Shown here: piece after piece, positions 46,502-55,070 of the stretch
Position numbering within the stretch: the stretch's first letter is position 1
Layout of the letters: each line of letters opens with the position of its first letter
Origin: Candidatus Micrarchaeum sp.
GTDB lineage: Archaea; SpSt-1190; DYHY01
DNA: 64,000 bases
Reading direction: 5' to 3'
Assembly: GCA_020723935.1 (NCBI GenBank)
Contig: DYHY01000004.1
Coordinates: 10,429 to 74,428 of the forward strand
Notes under the pieces: model-generated
Told to the model about the DNA's origin: nothing
What the model saw: the letters and a program-made list of their open reading frames with translations, nothing else
Database searches by the model: none
Translations under genes and position numbers: made by a program

Positions 46502-47460
46502 TGCCTGATCACTCCTTCCATCGCGACATTGTCTACCTTCCTCGCGGGGTAGACCTTTTCAGGTATGCGCATGGCGAACCTCAGGCGCACGAGCCTCTTG
46601 GATGGCCCGGGGACCGAGCCCGCGATGAGGAGATAGTCGCCCTCGACCTTGCCTCCGTAGCCCGTGATTCCGCCGGGGACGTCCAGGCCCTTGTCGGACA
46701 TGAAGACGACCTGCTTGTTGAACTCGCAGCGCTGGTTGTATCCGGCCTTGCCGGGCATCGGCGTCTGCCAGAGGACCCTCTTGGGGCGCCAGCTGCCGAT
46801 GTTGCCCGGCCGCCTCCTTGAGCGCTTGGTCTTAGGGGGCTGGAGCGGGACGTTGTGCCTAGCGACGGGGCCCAGGAACCCGTGGCCCTTGGTGACCGCG
46901 AAGACGTCGATGTAATCGCCGACAGTGAGGACGTCGGATGCCCTGATGTCCTTCCCCAGGAGCTCTTCGGCCTTCTTCTTCTGCTCCTCAGGGGTGCCGG
47001 CGACCGCCACTTCCATCACTTCCGGCTTCTTCTTCCCGAAGCCTGCGATGCGTGGCTGCGTCGCGACGAGGATCACCACCTTGTCGAACTTCTCCGGGGC
47101 CTTGCCCTCGGCGGCCTTCTTGGGAAGGGGCCTCATCGTCCTCGCGAGGTCCTTGGGGAGGCTTGATGCCATCACCTGGCCCGTCTTCTTCTTCCCCTTG
47201 TAGAACACGGCGCCTATCGCCTTCAGGGGCGGCGTGTGGAGGACGGTGAGTGCCTCCTGGCGCGGCTGGTTCACGAGGATGCTCTTGGGATTGTTCTCTA
47301 TGAGCTGGCCGTGGGTTATCGCAACCTTGTATCCCGAAAAGCCGAGGATCGACTTGCCCTCGGGAGCGACCCATGTCCGGATGCGAGGTATCTCGCTGTC
47401 CGCGCGTGCACGGGGATTGAACTGCCTGCTTCCCCTTCTAGGATGGCTGAATTTGCCCAT
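46498..47460 (-). CDS. rpl3: 50S ribosomal protein uL3
   Basis: The first gene of the ribosomal cluster. The 320-aa uL3 shows the N-terminal Lys/Arg loop near the peptidyl transferase centre (RRGSRQFNPRARADSEIPR), VFAVTKGHGFLGPVARHNV and GYNQRCEFNKQVV. ATG 47460 is read from a TATA box at 47492-47499 (ATTATAAA on this strand). Confidence 0.96.
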   Translation of the reverse strand: MGKFSHPRRGSRQFNPRARADSEIPRIRTWVAPEGKSILGFSGYKVAITHGQLIENNPKSILVNQPRQEALTVLHTPPLKAIGAVFYKGKKKTGQVMASSLPKDLARTMRPLPKKAAEGKAPEKFDKVVILVATQPRIAGFGKKKPEVMEVAVAGTPEEQKKKAEELLGKDIRASDVLTVGDYIDVFAVTKGHGFLGPVARHNVPLQPPKTKRSRRRPGNIGSWRPKRVLWQTPMPGKAGYNQRCEFNKQVVFMSDKGLDVPGGITGYGGKVEGDYLLIAGSVPGPSKRLVRLRFAMRIPEKVYPARKVDNVAMEGVIRQ

Positions 47461-47491
47461 GTTGGTATCGGGAAGGGGCCTTCTTGAGCCG

Positions 47492-47499
47492 TTTATAAT
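47492..47499 (-). promoter_or_regulatory. TATA box of the ribosomal protein cluster
   Basis: TTTATAAT on the plus strand (ATTATAAA toward uL3) lies 32-39 bases before ATG 47460. A second A/T block, TTTAAAA at 47510-47516, faces the divergent trkH gene. Confidence 0.6.
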
Positions 47500-47543
47500 G
47501 TTTTAGGGGTTTAAAAGGGGGCCTGGAACGCCCCGGGGCGCCC

Positions 47544-49085
47544 TTGCGTCAGTGTTTAATATGTGGGACAGGGCTCCTGCCGGGGAGGTCCGCAAAGGCG
47601 GTCCTTGCCAACAGGGGGTTCTTCCTGCAAATAGCCGGCGCCCTCACAATCCCCTCTGTCGTCCTCTCGTTCTACTATTCCGAGACGCATGCGACAATAG
47701 CGCTCCTCGTCACCGCTCTCCTCTTCCTCCTCGCCGGCTTCGGCCTGAACAGCCTCGCCGAGAAGAGGGATCTCAACGTGCGGGAGGCCTCCGCCCTCCT
47801 CGTGACCGCTTTCGCAGCCATGGCCCTCATCAGCTCCTTCCCGTTCCTCTATCTCAACTCCACCGGCGGGGCGGGCATGGCCGAAAGGGTGACGAACGCC
47901 TATTTCGAGGGCGTCTCCGGCTACACGACGACGGGCTTCTCGTTCATAGCCGACGAGAGCATCCTGCCGCGCTCCGTGCAGACCCACCGGGCGATGATAG
48001 AGTTCGTCATGGGGATCGGCCTCGTCTTCATGCTCCTCTCGTTCCTCTACCCGGAGAAGTCGATCAAGGGGTTCTTCGAGACCGTCGGCAGGGAGCGCCT
48101 CGGGAACTCGAGCATGCCGAGGACGTATTTCGAGATCGCGTCCGTCTACGCCCTCTACATTGCGGCGGCCGTGATAACGTTCTACGTGCTCGGCTTCCGG
48201 GGGCGGCTCATGATGTTCGCGTTCGCGACCCACATACTGACCGGGGGTTTCACCCCCGCGCCGGAGACGCTTGCCAGGTACCTGGCCTGCCCCGGCGCCG
48301 CGATAATCGTGGTGACGATGCTCGCGGGCTCCGTGAGCTTCGTCTTCCACAACTCGCTCCTCGGCAGGAGGATAAGGAAGGCTCTGACCGCGGAGGTCTT
48401 CGCCTATTTCCTCGTCATCCTCGCGGGCGCCCTCGCCTTCCTCGGGACTTCCCCGGTGTGGGCGCTCTTCAACACCCTGAGCTTCTCGTCGGGGACGGGG
48501 GTGACTAGCGCCCTCCAGATGACCGAGCAGGTGAAGGTCGTCCTAATAGCCTTGCTGTTTGTCGGCGGCTGCGGCTTCTCGCTCGCCGGCGGGATCAAGA
48601 TATTCAGGCTGGTGCTGATGGTGAAGTCCGTCCTCGCGAGGTATTCGGGGGGTGACCTGGACTTCGCCGAGACGCCCAAGAGCCACAGGAAGACCACCGA
48701 CCTCCTGGTCGCGATGCTCTCGGTGCTCGCCGGGATGGCGATCGTCTTTTCCGCGGCGGCGGTCTTCGCAGTCGCGCTGGGAATACCGTTCGTCGACGCG
48801 CTCTTCGAGTCCGTGTCCGCCTATTCCACGACCGGCGCGACCCTGGGCAGCATATCGGCGGCGGTGCCCATCGGCCTCGAATGGCTCGTCATGGCGCTCA
48901 TGGCAGTCGGGCGGCTCAAGATAATCTTCTTCATGGTCGCCCTCTTCGCGCTGGGCATGAGGATCGGCCGCAGCCTGATGGGCGGGGCGGCGGACGGGCT
49001 CCTCGCGGTTGAGATAATGCCCTCTGGAAAAGGGGACAAGACTGAGAAGGCCGGGCCGCAAAAGGGGACCCTTGACGATCCCTGA
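47544..49085 (+). CDS. trkH: TrkH/KtrB-type potassium uptake channel subunit
   Basis: TrkH forms the K+ pore in the membrane and works with a cytosolic TrkA gating subunit, which is not in the window. The 513-aa chain has four pore-loop repeats: SGYTTTGFS, THILTGGFTPA, SFSSGTGVT and SAYSTTGATLG, each flanked by TM helices. TTG 47544 lies about 28 bases after TTTAAAA (47510-47516), so a leaderless TTG start is likely; no ATG or GTG is available near the N-terminus. Confidence 0.9.
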   Translation: MRQCLICGTGLLPGRSAKAVLANRGFFLQIAGALTIPSVVLSFYYSETHATIALLVTALLFLLAGFGLNSLAEKRDLNVREASALLVTAFAAMALISSFPFLYLNSTGGAGMAERVTNAYFEGVSGYTTTGFSFIADESILPRSVQTHRAMIEFVMGIGLVFMLLSFLYPEKSIKGFFETVGRERLGNSSMPRTYFEIASVYALYIAAAVITFYVLGFRGRLMMFAFATHILTGGFTPAPETLARYLACPGAAIIVVTMLAGSVSFVFHNSLLGRRIRKALTAEVFAYFLVILAGALAFLGTSPVWALFNTLSFSSGTGVTSALQMTEQVKVVLIALLFVGGCGFSLAGGIKIFRLVLMVKSVLARYSGGDLDFAETPKSHRKTTDLLVAMLSVLAGMAIVFSAAAVFAVALGIPFVDALFESVSAYSTTGATLGSISAAVPIGLEWLVMALMAVGRLKIIFFMVALFALGMRIGRSLMGGAADGLLAVEIMPSGKGDKTEKAGPQKGTLDDP

Positions 49086-49090
49086 GCGCT

Positions 49091-50560
49091 TCAGCCCTTC
49101 ACTACACCTATCGGCCGCATCCGCGCGACGAGGCGCCCTATCCCCGCCTCGTGGGACACGCGCGCGACCTCGTCAATGTCCTTGTAGCAGTCCGGCGCCT
49201 CCTCCGCGATCGATCTCCAGGAATCGCAGCGAACGAGTATCCCGCGGGCGCCTAGCTCCTTCACTATCTCCTCGCCGCGGTGCCTCCTGAGCGCCTCGCC
49301 GCGGCTCATCATCCTCCCGGCGCCGTGGGCGGTCGAGCCGAAGGTGCGCTCCATCGCGGTCTCGCTCCCGACGAGGACGTAGCTAGCAGTCCCCATGCTT
49401 CCGGGCAGGAGCACCGGCTGGCCGACGCGCCTATATGCCTGCGGGACCTCCTTCCGTCCCGGGCCGAAGGCGCGGGTCGCGCCCTTCCTGTGCACGAAGC
49501 ACTTCCTGGCGTGGTGCTCCTCTATCTTGGCGATGTTGTGGGCGACGTCGTAGAGGAGGCTCATCCCGAGGTCCTCGGGCGTCCTCCCGAACACGCGCGA
49601 GAAGGCGCCGCGCACCGAATGCATTATCGCTTGCCTGTTCGTGAAGGCGAAATTGACGGCGCAAGCCATCGCGGAGAAGTAATCGTCGGCTTCCCTGGTC
49701 CCTGCCGGCGCGTAGGCGAGCTCGCGGTCGGGCAGGCCCGAGATCTCCTCCTTGAACTTGTCCTCCATCACGCGCAGGTAGTCGGAGCATACCTGGTGGC
49801 CGAAGCCGCGCGAGCCGCAGTGGATCATCACTACTGCCTTCCCCTTCTCAAGGCCGAAGGCCTCCGCTTCCGGGCCGAACGTCTCGCCGATCTCCTGCAC
49901 CTCGAGGAAATGGTTCCCTGCTCCAAGAGTCCCTACCTGGCTCTTCCCCCTGTCGCGCGCCTCCGCCGACACCTTCTCGGGCCTAGCGCCGGGAAGGCTC
50001 CCTCCCTCCTCGCAGTGCTCGAGGTCCTCCTTCCAGCCCTGGCCGATTCTCACGGCGGCTTTCGCGCCGTCTACCAGGACCGCGTCAAGTTCGGAGGGCG
50101 AGAGCTTCCTCTTGGTCGCCCTTCCGACACCGCTGGGCACCGAATCGTGTATCTTGTCAAGCAATTGCTTGATTTTCGGGCGCACCTCGGCCGCGGAAAG
50201 GTTCGTCCTTATCAGGCGCACGCCGCAGTTGATGTCGTAGCCTATGCCGCCCGGGGAGATCCCTCCCGTCTCGCAGTCGAGGGCGACGACGCCGCCTATG
50301 GGAAAGCCGTATCCCTCATGGCTGTCTGGCATCGAGATCGGGAATTTGACTATCCCGGGGAGGCAGGCGACGTTCGCGAGCTGGCGCAGGGTCCTGTCCG
50401 TCCGGATCTTCTCCAGGAGCGCCTTGCTTGCGATTATGCGCGCCGGCGTCTTCATCTGGGCGACCGTTCCCATCGGTATCTCCCATTCCACCGGCCCTAT
50501 GCGGTCCAGTTTCAGGGCCCGGGTGTCGAGGTCCGCGTGGGCGTGAGGGGAATCTTCCAT
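49091..50560 (-). CDS. rtcB: RNA-splicing ligase RtcB
   Basis: RtcB joins tRNA exons with GTP after intron removal, which suits the intron-containing tRNA-Trp in this window. The 489-aa protein has the metal and catalytic residues in GYDINCGVRLI, LGAGNHFLEV, HCGSRGFGHQ, and the guanylylated His in STAHGAGRMMSR. There is no intein. ATG 50560 lies 30-40 bases after TTTTTTATAC, inside the 49-bp gap to archease, so it has its own promoter. It converges with trkH with a 5-bp gap. Confidence 0.96.
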   Translation of the reverse strand: MEDSPHAHADLDTRALKLDRIGPVEWEIPMGTVAQMKTPARIIASKALLEKIRTDRTLRQLANVACLPGIVKFPISMPDSHEGYGFPIGGVVALDCETGGISPGGIGYDINCGVRLIRTNLSAAEVRPKIKQLLDKIHDSVPSGVGRATKRKLSPSELDAVLVDGAKAAVRIGQGWKEDLEHCEEGGSLPGARPEKVSAEARDRGKSQVGTLGAGNHFLEVQEIGETFGPEAEAFGLEKGKAVVMIHCGSRGFGHQVCSDYLRVMEDKFKEEISGLPDRELAYAPAGTREADDYFSAMACAVNFAFTNRQAIMHSVRGAFSRVFGRTPEDLGMSLLYDVAHNIAKIEEHHARKCFVHRKGATRAFGPGRKEVPQAYRRVGQPVLLPGSMGTASYVLVGSETAMERTFGSTAHGAGRMMSRGEALRRHRGEEIVKELGARGILVRCDSWRSIAEEAPDCYKDIDEVARVSHEAGIGRLVARMRPIGVVKG

Positions 50561-50609
50561 CTTCGGCCGGTTTCCAGGGCTTGCGGGGCAGTATAAAAAA
50601 TAGCGCTTA

Positions 50610-51032
50610 TTAGACGTCCAGGACGACCCGGCAGACGAACCGGCCGGCGCGCTTCGTTATCGCCATCTCGTGATAGGTGACCGACTTCACCAGGGAGAAC
50701 GTCGGGTGTTTCCGGGATATGGGCTCGCCCCGCGCGACGGCGGAAAGGCCCGCCTTGGTGATCCTCACCGAGAACGAGGAGAAGAACATCCCCTTCGCGT
50801 CGTAGAGGTAGACGAGCCTGTCGAGGAAATCGTAGAGGAGGGCGACATCGTCGGAGCGGCGGGGGACGGAAACCCGGACCGCCTTCTTCCTGGCGACCTC
50901 GGACAGATCGGTCATCGAGGCGAAGGTGGCTTTCCCGGCGTTCGCGAAAGCCCGGGAAAGCGTGCGTCCGTAGGATTCGAACTCGACGTCCGTCGTGTGG
51001 GGGAGGAATCTGAAGCCGGAATCCTCAGTCAT
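50610..51032 (-). CDS. archease, RtcB activator
   Basis: Archease speeds RtcB turnover by helping its guanylation. The 140-aa protein starts MTEDSGFRFLPHTTDVEFES (conserved H-T-A/T-D) and ends with SVTYHEMAITKRAGRFVCRVVLDV, matching the family. ATG 51032 is preceded by a TATA-like CTTTTATTTT. The adjacency to rtcB, same strand, supports the pair. Confidence 0.93.
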   Translation of the reverse strand: MTEDSGFRFLPHTTDVEFESYGRTLSRAFANAGKATFASMTDLSEVARKKAVRVSVPRRSDDVALLYDFLDRLVYLYDAKGMFFSSFSVRITKAGLSAVARGEPISRKHPTFSLVKSVTYHEMAITKRAGRFVCRVVLDV

Positions 51033-51115
51033 ATGGCTGGGTGGAAAAAGACGGAAAATAAAAGAAGATTGGTGGCCCGCCGGGGCCACCGTTCTTGCCT
51101 GCTTGCTCCGCTTGC

Positions 51116-51718
51116 CTAGCGCTTCTTGCGCCTGGGCGCGGGCCTCTTGGGCGCGGGCCTCTTGGACTCGAACTTCTCCTCCTGGCCTGCGACGACGTCC
51201 GCGATGTGGGACGTGTACTTGGAAAGATCCTTGTAGAGGATCTTCCCGGCGGCCCAGAAGAGGGCGAGGGACACCGCGACGATGAACCAGATTGATATCG
51301 TTGCTAGCATCTGCCCGACGACCGGTATCAGCGCCAGCATCCCAGGCAGGAACGGCGTCAGGAGGATGAGGACCAAGGCGAGGACTATCTCCTTTATCGC
51401 CTTCTTGAGGTCCGCAGCCTCGCTCCCCCTAACGAGGGGCGCGTAGCCGACAATTGTCTCCGCTGCCGTGTCCGCGAGAGCGAGTACATCCTGGATGACT
51501 GCTATCGCGAAGTACAGCATGACCACGATCAGCGACGCGATCACGAGGAATCCCGTCGAGATCTGGGCGCCTGGAATCACCGAGCCGAGCGATTGCACGG
51601 CCGGGGACACGAGGGTCGCTATGAACCACACGGAGAACAGAACCGCGAGGTTCAGTATAATCCTTGGTAGTTTCTGTCTTATCCTATTGCCTAGTTCGGT
51701 CATTCTTTCGAATGTCAC
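51116..51718 (-). CDS. four-TM membrane protein
   Basis: A 200-aa protein with TM helices at about 20-42, 58-80, 106-128 and 132-152, then a cytosolic Lys/Pro tail (KRPAPKRPAPRRKKR). The middle resembles the helical part of mechanosensitive or small-channel proteins, but no domain is certain. GTG 51718 lies about 25 bases after CATAAATAC; ATG 51703 is the alternative. It precedes archease on the same strand by 83 bases. Confidence 0.6.
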   Translation of the reverse strand: MTFERMTELGNRIRQKLPRIILNLAVLFSVWFIATLVSPAVQSLGSVIPGAQISTGFLVIASLIVVMLYFAIAVIQDVLALADTAAETIVGYAPLVRGSEAADLKKAIKEIVLALVLILLTPFLPGMLALIPVVGQMLATISIWFIVAVSLALFWAAGKILYKDLSKYTSHIADVVAGQEEKFESKRPAPKRPAPRRKKR

Positions 51719-51737
51719 CAGAGCTAGTGGTAACTAA

Positions 51738-52127
51738 CTACGTATTTATGGGTTGGTAGGGGTTTAGCCTATTTTCGGACCAAAAGGGAGATACCGAGGT
51801 GGAATCTGCGAATTTCAATCGTTTTTTCGGCTTGAAGGAGTTGAGCTGGAAGTGGGGGCCGGAGGTCTGAGCCATCCGGTCCGTGAAAGTTAGGCGAGGG
51901 CTGAAAGTCCGACTCGCCCTGCGAGGGATAGATAAGGGAGGGGCCTCCCCCGTGGCGGTCAGGAAAGCCCCAAGGCTCAGTTGCGCCACGTCCCCGGGGG
52001 CGAGAACCGATATCGCCCCGCAGGAAGCGCAGTGGTGAACCCACGTCCTATCCATGGTAGAGCCGCCCGAGAGGAACCAGTACCTGCCGCACCTGTTGCA
52101 AGTCTGCATCCTCGGGCTTCTTTCCAT
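51738..52127 (-). CDS. zinc-ribbon protein
   Basis: From ATG 52127 (MERSPRMQTCNRCGRYW) the 129-aa product has CNRC and, after 20 residues, CASC, a classical zinc ribbon, then a Leu/Ser-rich stretch and a basic end with no recognised domain. The DNA of the second half holds several inverted repeats (see findings). A TATA-like GATAAAAAAATACC (about 52182-52195) lies 55 bases before the ATG and may also serve the divergent methyltransferase. Role unknown; RNA or DNA binding is possible. Confidence 0.55.
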   Translation of the reverse strand: MERSPRMQTCNRCGRYWFLSGGSTMDRTWVHHCASCGAISVLAPGDVAQLSLGAFLTATGEAPPLSIPRRASRTFSPRLTFTDRMAQTSGPHFQLNSFKPKKRLKFADSTSVSPFWSENRLNPYQPINT

Positions 52128-52160
52128 GGGGAAGCTTCCCCCGCGGAAAGGTAAAGGTGT

Positions 52161-52805
52161 TTGCAGGCACCTCCCTTCCGGTATTTTTTTATCCGGCGCG
52201 GGCGGCGGAGCGCGGGAAGCGAAGCGGACCAAAAGCCTGAAGACTGGAAGAAGCGCCTGACGCCGCAGGAGGTCTACGAGCCGCAGGAGGATTCCGAGCT
52301 CCTGCTCTCCGTCATCAGGAAGCTGGGCCTCTCGGGGAAGCTCGCCTGCGACATGGGGACGGGCTCCGGGATCCTCGCAAACGAGCTTGCGAAGGGGTTC
52401 GGGGCCGTCGTCGCGGCGGACGTGAACCCCGCGGCGCTCGATCCTAAGAACTTCGCAGCGAAAAACATCCGTCCGGTCGAAAGCGACCTGTTCTCCGGCA
52501 TTCCGGAGCGCAGGTTTGACTTGGTAGTCTTCAACTCCCCCTACCTTCCAGGCGACGAGGATGCGAGGTGGTCGTGCGGGCCGGACGCAAAGGTGGTCGC
52601 CGATTTCCTCGCGCGGGCGGCGGGGAGGCTTTCCGAAAAAGGGGAGATACTCCTCCTCATCTCGAGCCTCACGCCGCCGCAGGCGTCCGCTGCGGCGCGC
52701 AGGCTCTTTCGCAGGGTCGAGATCGCCGGCGAGCGCAGGCTCCCGGGCTTCGAAACCCTCTTCGTGCTAAGGCTTTCTGGACCCAAGGGCCCTCATGCCG
52801 ATTGA
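52161..52805 (+). CDS. HemK/PrmC-like methyltransferase
   Basis: A SAM-dependent methyltransferase of about 200 aa. It has YEPQEDSELLLSVI, the SAM loop CDMGTGSGILANELA, VVAADVNPAAL and the catalytic NSPYLPGDED (N-P-P-Y type), as in enzymes that methylate Gln or N6-adenine; the archaeal HemK2 homologue that modifies release factor aRF1 is the best guess. The frame opens at TTG 52161, upstream of the probable TATA box, so the true start is probably later and may be non-standard. It overlaps the cmk end. Confidence 0.8.
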   Translation: MQAPPFRYFFIRRGRRSAGSEADQKPEDWKKRLTPQEVYEPQEDSELLLSVIRKLGLSGKLACDMGTGSGILANELAKGFGAVVAADVNPAALDPKNFAAKNIRPVESDLFSGIPERRFDLVVFNSPYLPGDEDARWSCGPDAKVVADFLARAAGRLSEKGEILLLISSLTPPQASAAARRLFRRVEIAGERRLPGFETLFVLRLSGPKGPHAD

Positions 52806-53378
52806 GCCCTTGATCTTCGCGAGGATCCTGCCCTTGAACGAGTTCCTCCTCCTGCCGCGGGAAGCCCCGATGGCGCGGGCGGCGGCGACTATCAGGGCGG
52901 CCACCTGGTCGGCGTTGAGGTTGTCCGTGTTTATCTCGATGTCGACTTGCGGCCGCGCCCCGACGTCCACGCCGTAGAGCCTCTTGTAGCGGGCGATGTT
53001 CTTCTCGTCGCGCATCTTCGTGAAGTAGAGAGCGCGCTCCATGGGGACCCCGTCCTCCTTCGCCCTGCGGGCCGCGCGCACTTCCACGGAAGCAGAGAGC
53101 CAGACATAGAGGTCGGCGTCGACGAGCCAGCACGCGAGGCGCGAGCCGGTTATCGAGTTCCTGCTCCTGTCGGAGCGCGTTATCAGGCGGCCGTCGACGA
53201 GGTAGTCTATCCGGTCGTCCTTCTCGGCCTCCGCCTGGATCGTCTCGAACGGGACGCCCCGCTCCTCGGCTATCTGCCTCAACGTGTAGTTGACGACCTG
53301 CAGGCCTATGGCCTTCGCGACCTTGTTGCACGCGGTCGTCGTGCCCGCCCCGGAAAGGCTCGATATCGCTATTTTCAT
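52767..53378 (-). CDS. cmk: cytidylate (CMP) kinase, archaeal type
   Basis: Phosphorylates CMP and dCMP. The 203-aa protein starts MKIAISSLSGAGTTTACNKV (P-loop of the archaeal cmk type), with FETIQAEAEKDDRIDYLVDGR and ARRAKEDGVPMERAL. ATG 53378 lies 25 bases after a T-rich box (AGTTTTTTTACC). The same frame upstream of this ATG runs through the next gene as a long shadow and is not real. Convergent overlap with the methyltransferase is 39 bases. Confidence 0.9.
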   Translation of the reverse strand: MKIAISSLSGAGTTTACNKVAKAIGLQVVNYTLRQIAEERGVPFETIQAEAEKDDRIDYLVDGRLITRSDRSRNSITGSRLACWLVDADLYVWLSASVEVRAARRAKEDGVPMERALYFTKMRDEKNIARYKRLYGVDVGARPQVDIEINTDNLNADQVAALIVAAARAIGASRGRRRNSFKGRILAKIKGSIGMRALGSRKP

Positions 53379-53422
53379 GTGGGGGGTCCGGAAAGGAAGG
53401 TAAAAAAACTTTTTGGTTCCCC

Positions 53423-55021
53423 TCAGGCCGGGAGCAGGTAATAGGAGAACTGGCCCGTCGGGTCTGTGGCCATGAGCTTTGCCGCGGGGTTCTTGTCCAT
53501 TATCTGCCTGCACTGGCCGCCCTTGAACGGCGGGACGGTGCACCAGAAGCCGTAGTCGAAGATCGCGCACGGCGCCTTCTCCAGGGCCTTGGCGCGCAGC
53601 GCCGGGTCCTGCAGGTACCAGGGCTGGGCGGAAGTCCTCCCCAGGTCTATGTGCAGGGAAGTCACGTGCGAGAAGATCGTGCAGTTCTCCGGGAGCCGGA
53701 CGTCGCGCGCGAACTCCGCGTAGGACCTCGCCTGGTTGGCCTCCGCTATCCTCGGGGCGGGCGTGGAGACCGAGGGGTAGAACGCGACGAGGAAATATGC
53801 GCAGAGCAGGACCGAGAACGCCGCAAGGTGCCTTCCCGAGGGGAGGAGTAGGGCGAAGGCGGACGCCGCGATCGCGAACGGGGCGTAGTAGGAGACCACG
53901 TAGCGCACGTCCGTGCCGTACCTCACGCTTCCGGCGTAGAAGGCGGCGTAGAGGAGGAAGAGGGAGAGGAACCAGAGCAGGAGGACGAGTGCGGCCCTCC
54001 TGCGGCCGCCAGCCAGGAGGACGAGCGTCCCTGCGACCGCGAGGGCGGAGAGGAGGAGCGGGTGCTCTATCGCCGGATAGCCGAAGAGGAAGAACCCCGC
54101 GTTCACCGGGAGGTTCTGGCCGAAGTACTCCCGGGAGAACTTGGCGCCCGTCGCGCCCCAGGAGCTCTTCGTCGCGCCCAGGTAGACGTGGAGGAGGTGG
54201 GGCGCGGAGAGGAGGAGAACGAGGGCTGCCGACGCGTAGAAGGCCGGCTTCAGGAGGGTCGCGCGCGGGCCGGCGAGGATCGCGGCGGCCAGGTAGAAGA
54301 GAGGCAGGAGGACGCCCGTCTCGGCCTTGGACTGGATCGCCATCGCGAGGGTCGTTCCCAGGAGGAGGAGGAAAACCTGCTCCTTCCCCTCGGAAAAGAG
54401 GAGGAGGGAAAGGAAGGAGAGGAGGGAGAGGAAAAGGAACGTCGTCTCGGCGGCGATCGTGTTGGACCATACGATCGCGACCGGGAGGAGGTTGATGAGG
54501 AGGGCGGAGAGGAGGGCGGGGCGCTCCCTCTTCCCGAAGAGGAGGTAGGTGCAGAGGAACATCAGGAAGCCGGAGGCGAGGAATGCCGCCTGGGAATATG
54601 CGAAGCCCGCGGCCCTCGACGGGCCGAAGGCGTGGAAGACGAGGGCCATCAGGAAGGGATGGGCGGCCGGAGCCTTGTTGATGATGCAGTCGTAGCAGGC
54701 CGAAGCGTCTCCCCAGTTGCACATGCACGACCGCCCCTCGAGGAGGACGTTCCTCGCCATGTTCTCGTAGAGATCCTCGTCGAAATAGACGCGGTTCGTC
54801 AGCGGCACGAAGGCGAGGCGGAACGCGAGGGACGCGAAGAGGATGAGCACCAGGGCGAGCCAGGCTTTCCTCGAGACGCGGGAGAAGGCGGCGCGGATCT
54901 TCCTCCAGGACAGGGCGGCGAGGAGGATCGTGAGCCCGAGGGCAGCCCACATGGAAATCACGGTGCCGTATTCGATTATGTTAAGCTGCAGGGGTGTCGT
55001 CGCCATGAGCTCGCCCGACAT
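53423..55021 (-). CDS. GT-C fold membrane glycosyltransferase
   Basis: A 532-aa polytopic protein with 10-12 TM helices. The first outside loop has YFDEDLYENMARN, the acidic pair typical of dolichyl-phosphate sugar transferases, and the C-terminal soluble part includes ENCTIFSHVTSLH and CAIFDYGFWCTVPPF, with several Cys likely to form disulfides. It probably adds a sugar from a lipid carrier to a glycan outside the cell. It begins the glycan cluster running to the flippase. ATG 55021 has GGAGGGA eight bases upstream. Confidence 0.75.
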   Translation of the reverse strand: MSGELMATTPLQLNIIEYGTVISMWAALGLTILLAALSWRKIRAAFSRVSRKAWLALVLILFASLAFRLAFVPLTNRVYFDEDLYENMARNVLLEGRSCMCNWGDASACYDCIINKAPAAHPFLMALVFHAFGPSRAAGFAYSQAAFLASGFLMFLCTYLLFGKRERPALLSALLINLLPVAIVWSNTIAAETTFLFLSLLSFLSLLLFSEGKEQVFLLLLGTTLAMAIQSKAETGVLLPLFYLAAAILAGPRATLLKPAFYASAALVLLLSAPHLLHVYLGATKSSWGATGAKFSREYFGQNLPVNAGFFLFGYPAIEHPLLLSALAVAGTLVLLAGGRRRAALVLLLWFLSLFLLYAAFYAGSVRYGTDVRYVVSYYAPFAIAASAFALLLPSGRHLAAFSVLLCAYFLVAFYPSVSTPAPRIAEANQARSYAEFARDVRLPENCTIFSHVTSLHIDLGRTSAQPWYLQDPALRAKALEKAPCAIFDYGFWCTVPPFKGGQCRQIMDKNPAAKLMATDPTGQFSYYLLPA

Positions 55022-55070
55022 TCCAGTCCCTCCTACCTCCCGGCGCCTGGCGCGCGGGCCCCTTGTTTCC

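Noticed and set aside
52767-54950. A 727-codon open frame on the minus strand spanning cmk and most of the GT-C gene
   Set aside because: Only the part after ATG 53378 (CMP kinase) is protein-like. The rest is Arg/Pro-rich shadow of the glycosyltransferase frame.
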